This document shows positions 1 through 10,213 of a stretch of DNA of 64,000 bases, piece by piece. The notes beneath the pieces were generated by a model that saw only the letters and a program-made list of their open reading frames with translations, was not told where the DNA came from and did not search any database. The DNA is from Hypericum androsaemum (Eukaryota > Streptophyta > Magnoliopsida > Malpighiales > Hypericaceae), in assembly GCA_963995505.1 (NCBI GenBank), contig OZ023186.1, positions 5,766,001-5,830,000 of the forward strand. The letters are read 5' to 3'. Made by a program: the position numbers and the translations under genes. Numbering within the stretch: position 1 is the stretch's first letter; the number at the start of each line of letters is the position of its first letter.

Positions 1-665
1 AGCGAGGTCAGCCGACTTTGGAGGGTATTTTAGTCTTTTTTAGATCTGAAGAAGCTTTCTTCACTAAAATTGAAGATCGTTGTTTCTTTCTTTCTGTGGA
101 TACTAAGAAAGCCAAAATCAGAGTTTGTACCAGGAAGATACAACCAAAACACTAAAAACTGATCGATTTGTATGATTGAGAAGTCTAGTTAGCATTGGAG
201 GGTGTTTTGGTATATATTTTTCCGGCCGAATTAGGAGATGGCTATTTTGGAAAAATTGAAGATCTATCTGTTGGCTTTCTGGAGACACAAAGTTCGCTTC
301 AATAGGAGTTTGGACGAGAAATTTATGTCCATAATATCGAAGGTTAGTCAATATGAAAAGATGACATCTTTGATGACCATGAAGAAAAGGTTGTGGCGTA
401 TTTTTTGTTTCGAAACTGACAATCGAGAGGCTATTGAGGAGGCCTATAAAAAATTTTAAAGTAGTTTCGTTATAACTATTATTTTGATTGTGAACCGATT
501 GATGATATTTATCTTATCGGGAGAGTTGATTCCAGGAGGAGGAGCCATATTGGAGGCCTTTGGGTTGACTATGATAAAACCCTGAGCATAACTGCGTGGC
601 ACAAAATAATGAAGTACCTCAAGCACTTAATGTAAGTTCTCATTAGTGAGGAGGCAATTCAAGAA

Positions 666-1376
666 TTGGAAAGAAGGCTTGAGAATGCCAGATTTACGGC
701 AAGATATGTAGCCAATTCTGTGTCAAATCACCCAATAGAGGTATCATCAAGTGGCGTATATAAAATTGAAGACCGAAGAGGTTTCGACTCACACGATTTG
801 GAGATTAAGATTGACACAGCTGTACATGAATTGGCTGAATTTATGCAATACTTTATTCTGGCTATCCAAGAGGTCGAACAAGCAGCTAGTCCACAGTTGG
901 CTGACACCACGGTCATCGAGCTTGCAAGGCAAACATTCGAGGGAAAGAAAAACTCATTCCCGACACAATCTTCTTTTCCCATTTATGAATCCCATAATTC
1001 TGAGACTAGATTTGAGACAGCCGTACATGAACTGGCTAAATCTACACAATATTTTTATCATGTTGTCGAAGAGGACGTACAAATGATAAATCAACAGTTT
1101 ACCGACACCGCGGCCATCGAGCTTGCAGGGCCCACATTTGAGAAAAAAGAAGAGACATGCCTGATACAAGTCCTATCGACAACCGAGATAATCCTAAGTG
1201 CTGTTATAAATATGAAAGGTATCCTAGGGCCTCCGCCGACTAAGAGAATCTTTGGGCCTTCACCAGCAAAGAGAATTTTAGGGCCTCCATCGAGTCACCT
1301 ATTGCGGAGATCCGAGTCACACTTCATTCCACAAGCAGTGAGCTACCTTCGCTTGCCCAATTCTACGAGACACTAG
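666..1376 (+). CDS. Open frame inside the LTR element, unknown protein with internal repeats
   Basis: About 236 codons are open, but the frame begins with TTG and has no ATG until late, so a genuine start is doubtful. The translation holds two diverged copies of a block of about 50 residues (pattern TAVHELA...QYF...TFE) followed by three copies of a short GPPP/GPSP-type motif (KRIFGPSPAKRILGPP region). It is not a family I know. It may be a decayed gag-like or captured frame. A protein is not certain. Confidence 0.25.
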   Translation: MERRLENARFTARYVANSVSNHPIEVSSSGVYKIEDRRGFDSHDLEIKIDTAVHELAEFMQYFILAIQEVEQAASPQLADTTVIELARQTFEGKKNSFPTQSSFPIYESHNSETRFETAVHELAKSTQYFYHVVEEDVQMINQQFTDTAAIELAGPTFEKKEETCLIQVLSTTEIILSAVINMKGILGPPPTKRIFGPSPAKRILGPPSSHLLRRSESHFIPQAVSYLRLPNSTRH

Positions 1377-1500
1377 GGGGCAAGCCCATCCTCAGAATAT
1401 TATTGAGAATTCTATCTCACCCGGGAGGCTTGGAGAGCAATGTAACATTGTAGATGAAGCTCCTACTTTGGTCAAAATTATCTCGATCGGGGGGTAAGAC

Positions 1501-1824
1501 ATGCATAAAGTGAAGAAGGTAGATGATGATGAAGTCAAGTGTTCAACTCCTCCTCAACCAAGCAATAGTACGATGAAGCAACAACCTAATGGACCGGCTC
1601 AACCTCGGCCATCAAAGGTTTCAAATTACAGGGAATGTTCTCAAGTCACATGGTTAAAATTGGCCAGCAATAGAAAAAGGCCACCGGAGTACGCATGGGT
1701 TAAGAGGGACGTGGTCACTCGATTGGCGATCGAGCAAGGAGTTCTCCAGAGAAAGAAGTCCTTCAAGGTTTGGGTGCCTAAAGAAGTACTTTCGCGTTCT
1801 AAGAAACAACCGTGTGAGACATGA
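1501..1824 (+). CDS. Open frame inside the LTR element, unknown basic protein
   Basis: 107 codons from an ATG, lysine- and arginine-rich, with a Pro/Gln-rich N-terminal third and a more ordered C-terminal half (around WVKRDVVTRLAIEQGVL). No known domain is recognised. It lies in the same element interior as the preceding frame. It could be a remnant of a retroelement accessory protein or chance. Confidence 0.2.
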   Translation: MHKVKKVDDDEVKCSTPPQPSNSTMKQQPNGPAQPRPSKVSNYRECSQVTWLKLASNRKRPPEYAWVKRDVVTRLAIEQGVLQRKKSFKVWVPKEVLSRSKKQPCET

Positions 1825-2301
1825 CCCACAAGGAGTAATCGGTCTACAAGGTCTCCAAGTTATCATACGAGGTCTGTGCGTAAGAAGATACCAAGAAATT
1901 CAAACCCACACTCAGGGGGCAAGTGTCCGGAGTCTCATCGACTGACTCTCACAAAGACTCAACGAAGAAGGTTGGAGCAAAAGATCCAGAAACAAAGGCA
2001 AAAGCTTAGAGACCTTCAATAATAATTGTATAGCCATTTCGACGAAGGAGGAGAAGCTCCTACTCAGCCATGTAAGCCTAAATCAAGTATTTCTGAGAAA
2101 GCTGTGAACACACGGATATCTCGAGTTGGGTAATCATCTGCATTGCCACAACGGCTAAGTCTCGACCGGTTTGATGGTAAATTTTTTACTTATTACGGTC
2201 TTGCCTTAGCCAGTTATAGGTGGAGTGGAGTTAATTTTTTGTATGTTTAAGGGCATATCAACGCTTTTCCTAGCGTCAAAATATTGACGTGTGGGGGGCA
2301 T

Positions 2302-2891
2302 TGTTGGAGCAGAAAATTAATTCACGGATCTGCTGAATCTATTTTGGTAAAAAGGCCATAACTTTTGGCTCATGTATCAGATTGATGATATTTTAAAAAT
2401 TATAGAAAAAGAAGACAGAGATCTACAACTTTATAATTTATGACTTTTCCAAATTCGGTACAGAAATGAGTCAAACTTGGGTTAGAAGTTTTGGTAGTAG
2501 ATTTTTCCTTATTAGGCCGGGACTATGTTAGGTTTTCCTATATTGAACACGGTCTAGTATTTTTGTATGGGGCTGGGGCGAGCTTATTCTATATAAGGAG
2601 AGCTAGGTACATGCATGAAGGACACCCACAAACCAAAACATCAAACATTCATATCCTTTAGCTTCGTAGCTTAGCTTTTATCTTTATGTTTTTCCTCTCC
2701 CCCATATTTTCAATAAAGTTCTTTCTCCTCTATCAATTCTTTTCTCTTCTACCTATTCAAGTCTAATTCCTCTCTTCTTGTTTCCCATATTTCTTCTATC
2801 TTTACCTATTCGTTCGAATCACTCTTGGGACGACCACTCCGGACCCATTCTTAAGATCGTTTCTGACGTTCTACCATAATTTATCGCAACA
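2302..2891 (+). repeat. 3' LTR of LTR retrotransposon
   Basis: The sequence starts TGTTGGAGCAG just after a purine tract and ends TTATCGCAACA. It contains a TATA-like box (TCTATATAAGG near 2590) and AATAAAG near 2712. Its two ends match, in reverse complement, the ends of the solo LTR at 37823-39123: TGTTGGAGCA at the start, and TTGGGACGACCACTCCGGA then CGCAACA at the end. That comparison fixes the boundaries. The target duplication cannot be tested because the 5' side is outside the window. Confidence 0.75.
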
Positions 2892-4263
2892 GGTTACTTC
2901 TACTTTAACAGGTGAAAGAACAAATATATATAATTACGTAGGAGTGACCGTGGATAGAATCTGATTCGAATTCGATTCGATTTAGATTCGATTCATTATT
3001 TAAATTCGGTGAATTATAATTTAAAATTAGTACGTATTTATTGAAGCGTCTATTTTTTATATTATTTCATATTCAAACACCATTATACTAACTTATGTCA
3101 AAGGACATGAAGCGTAACGGCACAAGGCGTTGTCAAATTTAATGATGTCCAGGTTTCAAACTCTAGCAAGTGTAATGGTGTTAAAAATTTTACCTTAAAA
3201 AAAGTGAAATGTGAAACTTGTACCAACAACCACTTCGATAATTAAGTTAATTTAGCTTAACCGTCTCTAATTTTGACCTTTAAAAACTCATTAATGTTTA
3301 ATATTTGTCAGTATTAACCAAAACTAGGTGCATTATGCTTATATGCTAATATGCTAATACTTGATCACATATTGATTAGTTACCCTTTTGCGATGGTGGC
3401 GTGGGATAAGATCTTCACGGCTTTCCGATTGTCTTGGTCTGCCCACTCGAGTTTCTCGAAGTTATGCTTGTCAACCATGAAGTTTATGCTTGATTGCATG
3501 TTCTTTGGACATTAATAAGAAGAGTCTTGTGGCTCGGATTGAATTGAGTTACGCTCGCGAGACCCAGATCCAACCACCAGAGACGAACCCAGAAAACTTT
3601 AGACATTGGGATTTTAGGACTTCCAGGGCAAGCTGGCCAAATGGGTGGTCGCATCCAAGTTGACTCTGTTCAATGGTCACGGTTCCCCAAACCCGACCCA
3701 CAGAGGAATTACCAACTCTATCCAAGTTAACTCTCGAAATCCTGCCACGAGTATCTCACTTGTGCATCACCCTTTATCTGGCTGCCTTAATTTTATTTTG
3801 AATTGGAAATTATGGCTCATACGAATTGGGGATTTCGAGAGGAAGAAGTGGGTGATAAACTTGTAGCGGCGGGATTTCGAGATGAAATTGCCTCCTCGCT
3901 GGAGAGAGGAGAGAGGGAAAGATTTTTAGTTTTTTAATCTTTTGAGTGAGGGATAATTTTGTCATTTCACCTGCCTCCTCACAGGAGAAATTTTTCTATT
4001 CCCATGATAGGGATCCGAGAGTTCAATAAAATCGAACTAGAGGGACCAAAGTTTTAATTTTGAAATAGTAAGGACTAAAATAGTGAGTTAAGTAAATCTG
4101 AAGGACCTGCGGATAATTTTTCTTTTAAAAAAATGAAGATATGTTCTTTATGATATTTTGCTCCGGTGATGGACATCGTTACTAGTTGATGGGTGACATT
4201 TTATTAAGACTGTCTATATCAATAATCCAAATAAATTTTTTTTCTCACTCATGCACATAAATC
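2892..4263. other. Spacer without a supported gene
   Basis: AT-rich intergenic DNA. 2940-3010 carries ATTCGATTCGA-type short repeats. On the minus strand, about 3395-3500 gives a 40-residue open segment (NFMVDKHNFEKLEWADQDNR) that looks exon-like but is not recognised. 3885-4125 resembles a single arm of a MULE-type terminal repeat (phrases like GGGATCCGAGAG, AGGGACCAAAG) with no partner arm. Confidence 0.5.
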
Positions 4264-5229
4264 TAATTACTACCAGGCCCCTGGTGTTTCACATATTCGC
4301 CTCTCATCCCCTGGTGTTCGAAAATTGATTAAAAATTCTCTCTAGTTTGGCAAAATTATACTCTAGGGCCCCTCGCTGATGTCAGCAACAAAATTTTTTT
4401 TGTCATTAAAATGACTGTTATACCCTTCTAAAAAAGCTATCTTCATCCCAGAAATCATCCCATCTCTCTCTCTCTCTCGACTCTGCCAACAAGAGCCATC
4501 CCCGAAGATTGGAGCAGCGACGACAAACGGCAGCGCGATGGGGAGCGGCGACGACAAACCCACATGCTCCTCCTTCCACCGTCGGCGTCCACTTATTTAA
4601 CACCGCTCGCCTAGGGTTTCAATCACCGCCAGATCCGAGCCCCTCTCCGCCTGTCTCCCCCGATTTCTTCATCCACGGTGCAAATCTCTTCCCCGACTAA
4701 GCGGTGGGTCCTTTAAGGCGACGGAGAACCAGACGGAGAGGGAGGCAGAGTGGGCCCTCCCGAAGCGACGGATCCTTTGCTCCTTGCTCGCTGTTCTTCT
4801 TGAAACCCATAAATTAAAAGTTGAACTCACGGGCGGTTGAAGTTGATGTTCACTAGTTATAATCGTCCACTAGTTATAATCGTTGATGTTCTTGAAGCTC
4901 CCGACGGGCGGAGGACAACGCCGGGGAACTCAGTGTCCACCGCGACGTAGTTGTACCGGTCGACGATCTCCCGGACGATTTCTGGGTTTAATGTTGTTGA
5001 TTGTTGGTGTTCATAGAGATCTAGAGGTACATGTTGAAGAAGATAGATTATTTTTTTTGCAAGGGTATATACGTCATTTACTTAAAAAATTGATTGATGA
5101 CGTCAGCTGACATCAGCAAGGGGCCTGAAAGTATAATTTCGCCAAACTAGGGGGAGTTTTTAATCGATTTTCGAACACCAAGAAGGTGAGAGGCGAATAT
5201 GCCAAATACCAGGGGCCTGGTAGTAATTA
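4264..5229. mobile_element. MULE-type (Pack-MULE) element with long TIRs
   Basis: Terminal inverted repeats of about 115 bp: the left end TAATTACTACCAGGCCCCTG is mirrored by CAGGGGCCTGGTAGTAATTA at the right end, and homology continues through GATGTCAGC near 4378 and 5112. No transposase is present. The interior holds GC-rich gene-like sequence, including a CAF1 fragment on the minus strand. I could not find a clean 9-bp target duplication, so the outer 1-5 bases are uncertain. Confidence 0.75.
4886..4988 (-). pseudogene. Captured fragment of a CAF1/POP2-type CCR4-NOT deadenylase
   Basis: The minus strand reads NPEIVREIVDRYNYVAVDTEF followed by PGVVLRPSG. This is the start of the DEDD exonuclease fold of CCR4-associated factor 1, including the first catalytic motif D-x-E (DTEF). 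Family members have about 270 residues; only about 34 are here, with no start codon and none of the other catalytic residues. The fragment lies wholly inside the MULE at 4264-5229, so transposon capture is the simplest origin. It cannot encode an active deadenylase. Confidence 0.7.
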
Positions 5230-6305
5230 TCCTTTTTTTTATCTTTCATTAGTTACATTTATCCAATCTAAAATTCAATATTAAATATAATTTAATTATC
5301 CCTTCTATCAATTAAAATGTGCCACTTGTCAACATCCTCCACCTAAAGAGTCAAAATCGTGACACTCCCACCATTTTGTTTTGTCTCATATGAGCAATCC
5401 GTTGCCAATAAACATGGTCTAAGGAGTAGGGACTAACTACATTTTTTTAATAATAATTAAAATAGTATGATACAAAATTTATATCCGACGACGTCATCTC
5501 CAGAAGTAATATTGCACGCATTGACAGTTAAGGGGTGACTATGCGTTAAAGGTTAGAGAACAATTTACCCTCGTACAAGGTAAACCCCAATTTGCCCCAC
5601 AAATCTAGGCCTCATACTAATAGACAACGAAAATAATTAATTCAGAAAAATACGTATTTCCTGAAATTTTAATTTCCTCACATTTAGTGCGTGCGAAACT
5701 GGTTTTAGATTATTCGCTTCATTTTTTAAAAGAAATTTAAACATCTTGCACCGATGGAAAACATGAATCTCTAGTAAACCAATTCAAATAATCTTCAAAA
5801 AAAAAAAGTAAAGCAAGTCAAATATAATTTGTCGCTTGATCTACGCCCCAAATTATTAGAGGACATAAAATCAAATCAACTGCTTAAGGAGTTGTTCTAT
5901 ATTAATTATGTCTCGGGTTCGAGTCCTTGGATACGTTAAATATTTGTTAGGAGAGCTTGACCACCTTTTAAAGATCCTACTTTGCTTAAATTTAGATTAG
6001 TAAGTCCAATGGACAGGATACTAATTAGTTAAAGAAAAAAGTATTAGACGACAAAAATAATTTATTCAAGAAAAAAATTATTTCCTAAAATTCCCTCACA
6101 TTTACTGCGGGAGATACTGTTTTTAGATTATTCACTTCATTTTTTAAAAAAGTTCGAAACGTCTGACACTAACAGAAAACATGAATCTCCTCATCAAATC
6201 AAAATTCCAATGCCATAACTTGTATACAAATGTTTATATCCAACCCCTAAAAAATGTTTATATCCAACAAAAAAATGAGCACGGAAAGTAATACTCTGTA
6301 AACAA
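5230..6305. other. Spacer with a local duplication and a SINE-like copy
   Basis: No gene. 5625-5795 and 6055-6205 are diverged direct copies: both carry TTTCCT..AATT, CTCACATTTA, TTTTAGATTATTC, CTTCATTTTTTAAA and GAAAACATGAATCTC in the same order. Between them, at about 5870-6035, lies a tRNA-derived SINE-like sequence. Confidence 0.6.
5870..6035 (+). repeat. SINE-like element (degenerate)
   Basis: A pol III B-box-like sequence (GGGTTCGAGTCC, near 5924) is followed by ATACGTTAAATATTTGTTAG. The same order of words (TCTCGAGTTTTAGTC, then TAACTACTTGTTAGAGA) occurs in the insertion at 60633-60847, which has long target duplications. I infer one SINE family. The ends of this copy are approximate. 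Confidence 0.4.
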
Positions 6306-6314
6306 TATTTATTA

Positions 6315-7678
6315 GGGAAAAGTCCACTTAAGTACCCTGTAGTATTGCGAAAAATTAAGTTAGTACCCTGTGGTTTAAAACGTATCAATTGAGTAAAACT
6401 TATTGTAATTAAAATCAATTAGAGGCCCGGGCAGCTGCCCAGAACCTACCCGTCCTGTCCGAACTTTGCCCGGCCAACTTGGCTAGCCACATCACCAAAA
6501 TTTGATGACGTGGCGCCACGTGGCTATCTCTTCTCTCTCTCCTCTCCTCCTCCTCCTCCTCCTCCTCCTCCCACCGTAAAAAAATCAAACCAGAAATTTA
6601 AAAGCAATAAAGAATAAAATCAACGAGCTCACGAGTAAAATCAACGAATAAAAGCATTCACAAAGTTTAACTTCAACAATTAAAACCCTAATTGTCCTCG
6701 TGGATGCCGCCTTCAACGGGTTCTTCTCGACGCTGCCTCACCTTCTCCGAGCTATGGGACGGCCGTGGAATCCGTCGCCTTCCTCCACTCTTTCGAACCA
6801 CCACAGGCCACCAAATTGCCTTATCAACTTGCAAACCCATTGAATCAGGCCGAGCAAGAGCTCCACGTACGACTGCATGACAATGCTCAACGGGTCGTCG
6901 AGCACGTCGTCGTCGGGGGCCGACACGCACTGCCAGAGGAGGGATGAGAGAGGCACGTCATCGTCGGTGGTCTACACGCGCTGCCAGACGATGTTGAACA
7001 AGATTTGGGGATTTTTTGGTCGTCCCTCCTCTGCCGGTGCCCTATCGTTGGCCCTTCTCTAGCGAGCATGTGGCTTTCCCAGGCGGAGGAGCAGAGAAGA
7101 TATGGCGAGCCAAGTACCTGACCCCCGCGTTAACCCCGAACATCACCGTCGGCCCCCGCATTAACCTCTAACCTTATGCGTAGGTCCTTCGCCGTCAGAA
7201 AGATGAAGGGAAAGAACGGCGGTATAGTTGTATCAGCTGTGGTGATTGATTTTTGATTGAACGACATCGTCTCTATCACTATTAGATCCAAGGAGAGAGA
7301 GAGAGAGAGAAGGAGATGAGGGATAATCACAGTCCTCGTCGGGCTACTTCTATTAATCCTTCGCGGGAACACGACGACCTCGGAAAGAATATTGATTAAT
7401 ATTGATTTCAGATCTTGACGTGGAGGAATTTAGAGATTTCAGATCCAAGGAGAGAAAGAAAAGAGATAGCCACATGGCACCACGTCATCAAATTTTTGTG
7501 AAGTGGCTAGCCAAGTTGGCCGGGCAAAGTTTGGGCAGGACAGGTAGGTTTCGGGCAGCTGCCCGGGCCTCTAATTGATTTTAATTGCAATAAGTGTGAC
7601 TCAATTGATACATTTTAAACCACATGGTACTAATTTGATTTTTTTCGATACCACAGGGTACTTAAGTGGACGTTTCCC
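6315..7678. mobile_element. MULE-type element with perfect 9-bp target duplication
   Basis: TIRs of about 225 bp begin GGGAAAAGTCCACTTAAGTA and end TACTTAAGTGGACGTTTCCC. The flanks carry the identical 9-mer TATTTATTA (6306-6314 and 7679-7687), the hallmark of Mutator-like insertion. No transposase is present. The 6690-7065 interior is GC-rich and exon-like: a minus-strand frame reads DDDVLDDPLSIVMQSYVELL. It probably comes from a captured host gene that I do not recognise. Confidence 0.85.
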
Positions 7679-7687
7679 TATTTATTA

Positions 7688-8557
7688 TGATCCGATAATA
7701 TGTCTGACTTATTCGGGATTAAACTCTAGCCAAAAACTTCTTCACAAAGTTAAACTGATTTTAAGAACCTCTAAATAATGTTATTTTATAGTTGATTGCC
7801 AAACAATCCCCCATAATCATTAATTATGATGCCAACAATTCCTAATTTCCACCCACCTAAGAAATTGGGAGAGATAACACACCACTAAAATATCTATATA
7901 AAATGATCTCGTGTAAAAAAATAACTTCTCTTAATTGATGAAAAGTTTTGGTCCCGCGACAAGTTTTAAAATTTAATGACTCTTCTGTCGTAATAACTAA
8001 TACTTTTTCATAAAACGTTAGTGCTTAATTTCGGTCTCAATTTTGGCATAAAGTGATATTTTAAATAAATACATATATTTTTATATAAATAAAGTATTTA
8101 AAAATATTTTAAAATGCTAATTTGTGTTAAACTTTCTTTTTTTATATATTTATATCATCATTTATCTTCTGAATTATTTTTAATTGGTCCTTGTGGTCAT
8201 TGTCTTACTGTTAAAAAATATCGATCGAGTGTAGCACTTAAATAACACTATAAGCCGAGATTTTAAGTAACTTATATTTAGACATAGTTTTTTTTGGTAT
8301 TTATGTATTTATTGAAAAAAATCAATTTTAATCATTTTGGAGTAAAAAAATCTGATAACCACTCTCAATGATATTTTTCGCTGATCTCAAAGATATATTT
8401 TACTGTATTATCTTTAAAATATACTCTGATCAATTCTAAATTAATCAATTCAGTAGCATCGGGACATGATTTGGTCAAACAATAAAACAATAAAGAAGAG
8501 AAGGAGAAAAGCGGTTCCCTCCACATCCAATATCCGAACCAAATTCCCTCCCTCCCT
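7688..8557. other. AT-rich spacer
   Basis: I see no gene, repeat array or structured element, apart from the CT-rich tract at about 8515-8565 that was once continuous with the E2F leader (see 8566-9966). Confidence 0.5.
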
Positions 8558-8934
8558 CCCTATTTGGGTTTTTTTTCTGAATGGTGTTACTATTCACCAT
8601 TTTTTGTGAAAAAAGCGTCCGATTTGAAAGTATTGCGGGGATGGTGTCCACGTGGCACGGACGCCGAAAAAAGTCGGATCTTGGACCAAGATCCGACTTT
8701 TTTTGTCGGATGACCAAGATCCGACTTTTTTTGTCGGATCTTGGTCAAATCCGAAATCTGAATAGGAGATTTCGGATAACCAAGATCCGACTTTTTTTGT
8801 CGGTTCTTGGTCCATAACAAGATCCAACAAAAAAAGTCGGATTTTGGTTGGTATAAACACCAAAATCCGACTTTTTCCGTCGCTCACACTCCCGTCCCCA
8901 ACGTCGCCTTCCCGTCTGTCCCGCTCGCCTCGCC

Positions 8935-9175
8935 GCGGCTCCCCGCTCCCGCTCGCCTCGCCGCTCCCGCTCCCCGCCCCCGCTCCCCGGATCCCGCCCC
9001 CGCCCCCCGCTCCCCGCCCCCGCTCCCCGGATCCCGCCCCCGCCCCCCGCTTCCCGCCCCCGCTCCCCGGATCCCGCCCCCGCTCCCCGCCCACGCTCCC
9101 GCCCCCCGCTCCCCGCCCCCCGCTCCCCGCCCCCGCTCCCCGGTCCCCGCCCCCCGCCCCCCGCTCGCCGCCCCT
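8935..9175. repeat. C-rich low-complexity tandem repeat
   Basis: Repeats of CGCTCCCCGGATCCCGCCCC and variants (CGCCCCCGCTCCCC) fill the middle of the element at 8566-9966. They create long open frames on both strands that are composition artefacts. Confidence 0.8.
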
Positions 9176-9264
9176 TAAGAACCAGATGAAATTTAATCGG
9201 ACTGGCAGGGTGGTCACTTTTTTTACTCGACCATCCAGAATTTACCAAGAAAAAATTCACATCC

Positions 9265-9350
9265 GGTCAGATTGGTCAAACTAACCGACCGGTCGGTCCG
9301 GTCAGACCGACCGGTCGGTCCGACCGGTCCGACCGACCCATTAAACCGGT
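9265..9350. repeat. Overlapping palindromes of ACCGACCGGTCGGT type
   Basis: Several nested copies of GACCGGTC/ACCGACCGGTCGGT sit inside the element at 8566-9966. They are self-complementary and could extrude as hairpins. Confidence 0.6.
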
Positions 9351-10114
9351 CTGGCCATTGGGTTTGGTACTAAAATCCGCACACCCACAAAATTTTAAAC
9401 AATCAGATATCACACTCAAAAAATAGAAGGAATTAATAATTTCAAAGCTAAAATATACTAATTATTTTAAATTAATGAACAAACTCTACATATATACCAA
9501 AATATTAAAGTAAATTAATTTACCTGGTTTTGGGCAGGCAGGGTCTTCTATGGTATGCAGTATGCAGGACGTTAGGGATGACAAAAGGCTTCTGCGAGGT
9601 ATCCATTATATAGGATATATGATCGACCAAGATTTGTCAAAAAAAGTCGGATCTTGGACCAATGTGTTAACCGACAAAAAAAGTCGGATCTTGGTTATCC
9701 GAAATCTCCTATTCAGATTTCGGATTTGACCAAGATCCGACAAAAAAAGTCGGATCTTGGACCAAGATCCGACTTTTTTAGTCGGATGATATATTCGACT
9801 AAAAAAGTCGGATCTTGGTCATCCGACAAAAAAAGTCGGATCTTGGTCCAAGATCCGACTTTTTTCGGCGTCCGTGCCACGTGGACACCATCCCCGCAAT
9901 ACTTTCAAATCGGACGCTTTTTTCACAAAAAATGGTGAATAGTAACACCATTCAGAAAAAAAACCCCCCTATTTCATCTCTCCCCCTTTTCCCTCGTTTT
10001 CTTCCCACTCCCACTCCCATCCCCGCCTCAACCCAACCTCTTCCCTCCCACTTTAATTTCCTTCTTTTCTCTCTCTTAATTTTCCCTCCAGATCTCCCCC
10101 TCCCAAAACCCCCC

Positions 10115-10127
10115 TTCCCGCCAAAAA
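10115..10127 (-). promoter_or_regulatory. Predicted E2F binding site upstream of the E2F gene
   Basis: On the minus strand this reads TTTTTGGCGGGAA, a full match to the E2F consensus (TTTSSCGC class with TTGGCGGGAA core), 87 bp upstream of the ATG. It suggests autoregulation or regulation by sister E2Fs. Predicted from sequence only. Confidence 0.55.
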
Positions 10128-10213
10128 TTCCGATCCCCCCCTCTTTCTCTCTCTTCAATAACTCTACTTTTTTTTCCTTTTCTTTTCGGCTCCTCGTTTT
10201 GTTTTCTCACCAA

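Larger units (their letters stand above)
1..2301 (+). mobile_element. Internal region of a non-autonomous LTR retrotransposon, 5' end outside window
   Basis: This stretch runs directly into a purine-rich tract (GTGGGGGGCA) and the 3' LTR at 2302, so it reads as the interior of an LTR element whose 5' LTR lies left of the window. I see no reverse transcriptase, integrase, RNase H or CCHC knuckle motif in any frame, which points to a non-autonomous (LARD-like) element. The open frames at 238-459, about 666-1376 and 1501-1824 are not recognised. Motifs like the final purine tract also occur near 1373 (AGGGGGCAAG) and 1914 (AGGGGGCAAG), possibly internal polypurine-like sites. Confidence 0.6.
8566..9966. 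mobile_element. 1.4-kb inverted-repeat DNA element in the E2F promoter
   Basis: Both ends start GGGTTTTTTTTCTGAATGGT in opposite orientation, and near-identical TIRs continue for about 160 bp, then about another 90 bp after an indel in one arm. The flanks are identical 8-mers CCCTATTT (8558-8565 and 9967-9974), so this is a transposition product. No transposase is present. The arms are made of palindromes of GTCGGATCTTGG and its complement bounded by A7/T7 tracts, and each arm holds a G-box-type CACGTGGC/GCCACGTG (8649-8656, 9876-9883). The centre is a C-rich repeat and a GGTCGGTC palindrome cluster. The superfamily is unclear: the 8-bp duplication suits hAT, but the ends are not typical. Confidence 0.85.

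Noticed and set aside
3645..3866. Open frame of 73 codons
   Set aside because: No family resemblance, no coding signal, in spacer.
8594..9284. Several long open frames rich in Pro, Gly, Arg or Ala on both strands
   Set aside because: They lie in the C-rich repeat inside the element at 8566-9966; openness follows from base composition, with no domain and frames on both strands.
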